A stretch of 24,772 bases of DNA from Chloroflexi bacterium UBA4736 (GTDB taxonomy: Bacteria > Chloroflexota > Dormibacteria > Dormibacterales > Dormibacteraceae), in NCBI GenBank assembly GCA_002404015.1, contig DHIW01000002.1:28748-53519 (forward strand), in the 5' to 3' direction. Shown here one piece after another: positions 24,617 to 24,772 of the stretch (position 1 is the first letter of the stretch; the number at the start of each line of letters is the position of its first letter). The notes beneath the pieces were generated by a model. It searched no databases and was not told where the DNA came from. It was given only the letters and a program-made list of their open reading frames with translations. Made by a program: the position numbers and the translations under genes.

Positions 24617-24772
24617 GGCGATAAGCTCCTCTCTCGGGGCCTCGTTGCCGGTGGTTGTGACACCGCGTTTTCGGGGCCTCTTTCGATCATATCCGGTGAG
24701 GAAAAAGCCTGCTGTTGGTGGCCTAATTAGGGCAACGATATATTTGACGCACTAGTGCTCCGTTCGAGAAAT
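24617..24772 (-). promoter_or_regulatory. upstream region of the 127-aa gene, with two perfect palindromes
   Basis: No coding frame is evident. CCTAATTAGG (24722-24731) and GCACTAGTGC (24749-24758) are perfect 10-bp palindromes 17 bp apart; between them lies the AT-rich ATATATTTGA. This looks like an operator/promoter region. The probable Shine-Dalgarno of the gene is at its left end. The window ends here. Confidence 0.35.

Larger units (their letters stand above)
18716..24772. mobile_element. probable genomic island or prophage remnant starting inside comM (right end outside window)
   Basis: The left boundary is the abrupt loss of comM homology at about 18715. From there on gene density falls, most genes are unrecognised, strands alternate and AT-rich intergenic stretches appear (24120-24200 and 24690-24750). 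Content includes small membrane and winged-helix-like proteins, a decayed second comM fragment, an HK97-type prohead protease and a terminase-small-subunit-like protein. No integrase, transposase, tRNA, att repeat, portal, capsid or large terminase is visible. comM is a known integration site for resistance islands in Acinetobacter, but none of their hallmark transposition genes are here. Extent and type are inference. Confidence 0.5.

Noticed and set aside
18700..24772. tRNA gene or att site at the island edge
   Set aside because: I found no tRNA-like cloverleaf and no direct repeat other than the comM-derived 25 bp, which lies inside coding-derived sequence.

Overview
The window is high-GC bacterial chromosome with a dense core-gene half and a looser accessory right end. 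Gene content and order (rpsB-tsf-pyrH-frr-uppS-cdsA-dxr-rseP-ispG, then proS), an archaeal/eukaryote-type prolyl-tRNA synthetase, many GTG/TTG starts, a four-GAF HD-GYP protein and a WWDG-motif (DUF2510-like) membrane protein suggest a soil-type member of the Terrabacteria (Chloroflexota, Candidatus Dormibacterota or deep Actinomycetota). That placement is inference; no rRNA is present.

Left part (1-5630): the N-terminal HD domain of a Rel/SpoT (p)ppGpp enzyme runs off the left edge on the minus strand. Divergent to it is a 1017-aa membrane-anchored protein with four GAF domains and a C-terminal HD-GYP domain. It converges on proS across a compact hairpin that contains both stop codons. proS has a 120-odd-nt leader with long complementary arms, one of which covers its ribosome-binding site. 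A small two-helix membrane protein with a PH-like fold lies divergently between proS and ispG, in a junction where these genes are usually adjacent.

Central part (5641-13503): a nine-gene minus-strand operon starts at a recognisable promoter before rpsB (S2) and continues through EF-Ts, UMP kinase, ribosome recycling factor, undecaprenyl-PP synthase, CDP-DAG synthase, DXP reductoisomerase, M50 site-2 protease and IspG. It combines translation, lipid/cell-wall carrier and MEP isoprenoid functions. Five of its junctions are 4-nt NTGA stop/start overlaps and a sixth is TAGTG, which suggests strong translational coupling. Divergent to it are an APH-family phosphotransferase and a metallo-beta-lactamase-fold hydrolase. 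They converge on topA-dprA-comM.

Right part (about 18716-24772): comM (YifB-family AAA ATPase, competence helicase) is cut in mid-gene at about 18715. The sequence beyond holds small membrane and winged-helix-like genes, a second diverged and decayed piece of comM in the same orientation, a WWDG membrane protein, and a minus-strand phage-like gene string: two unknowns, an HK97-type prohead protease, a terminase-small-subunit-like HTH protein and another unknown. I read this as a degenerate genomic island or prophage remnant inserted in or next to comM. Its right end lies outside the window, and no integrase, portal, capsid or large terminase is visible inside it. A contig mis-join at 18715 cannot be excluded from sequence alone.
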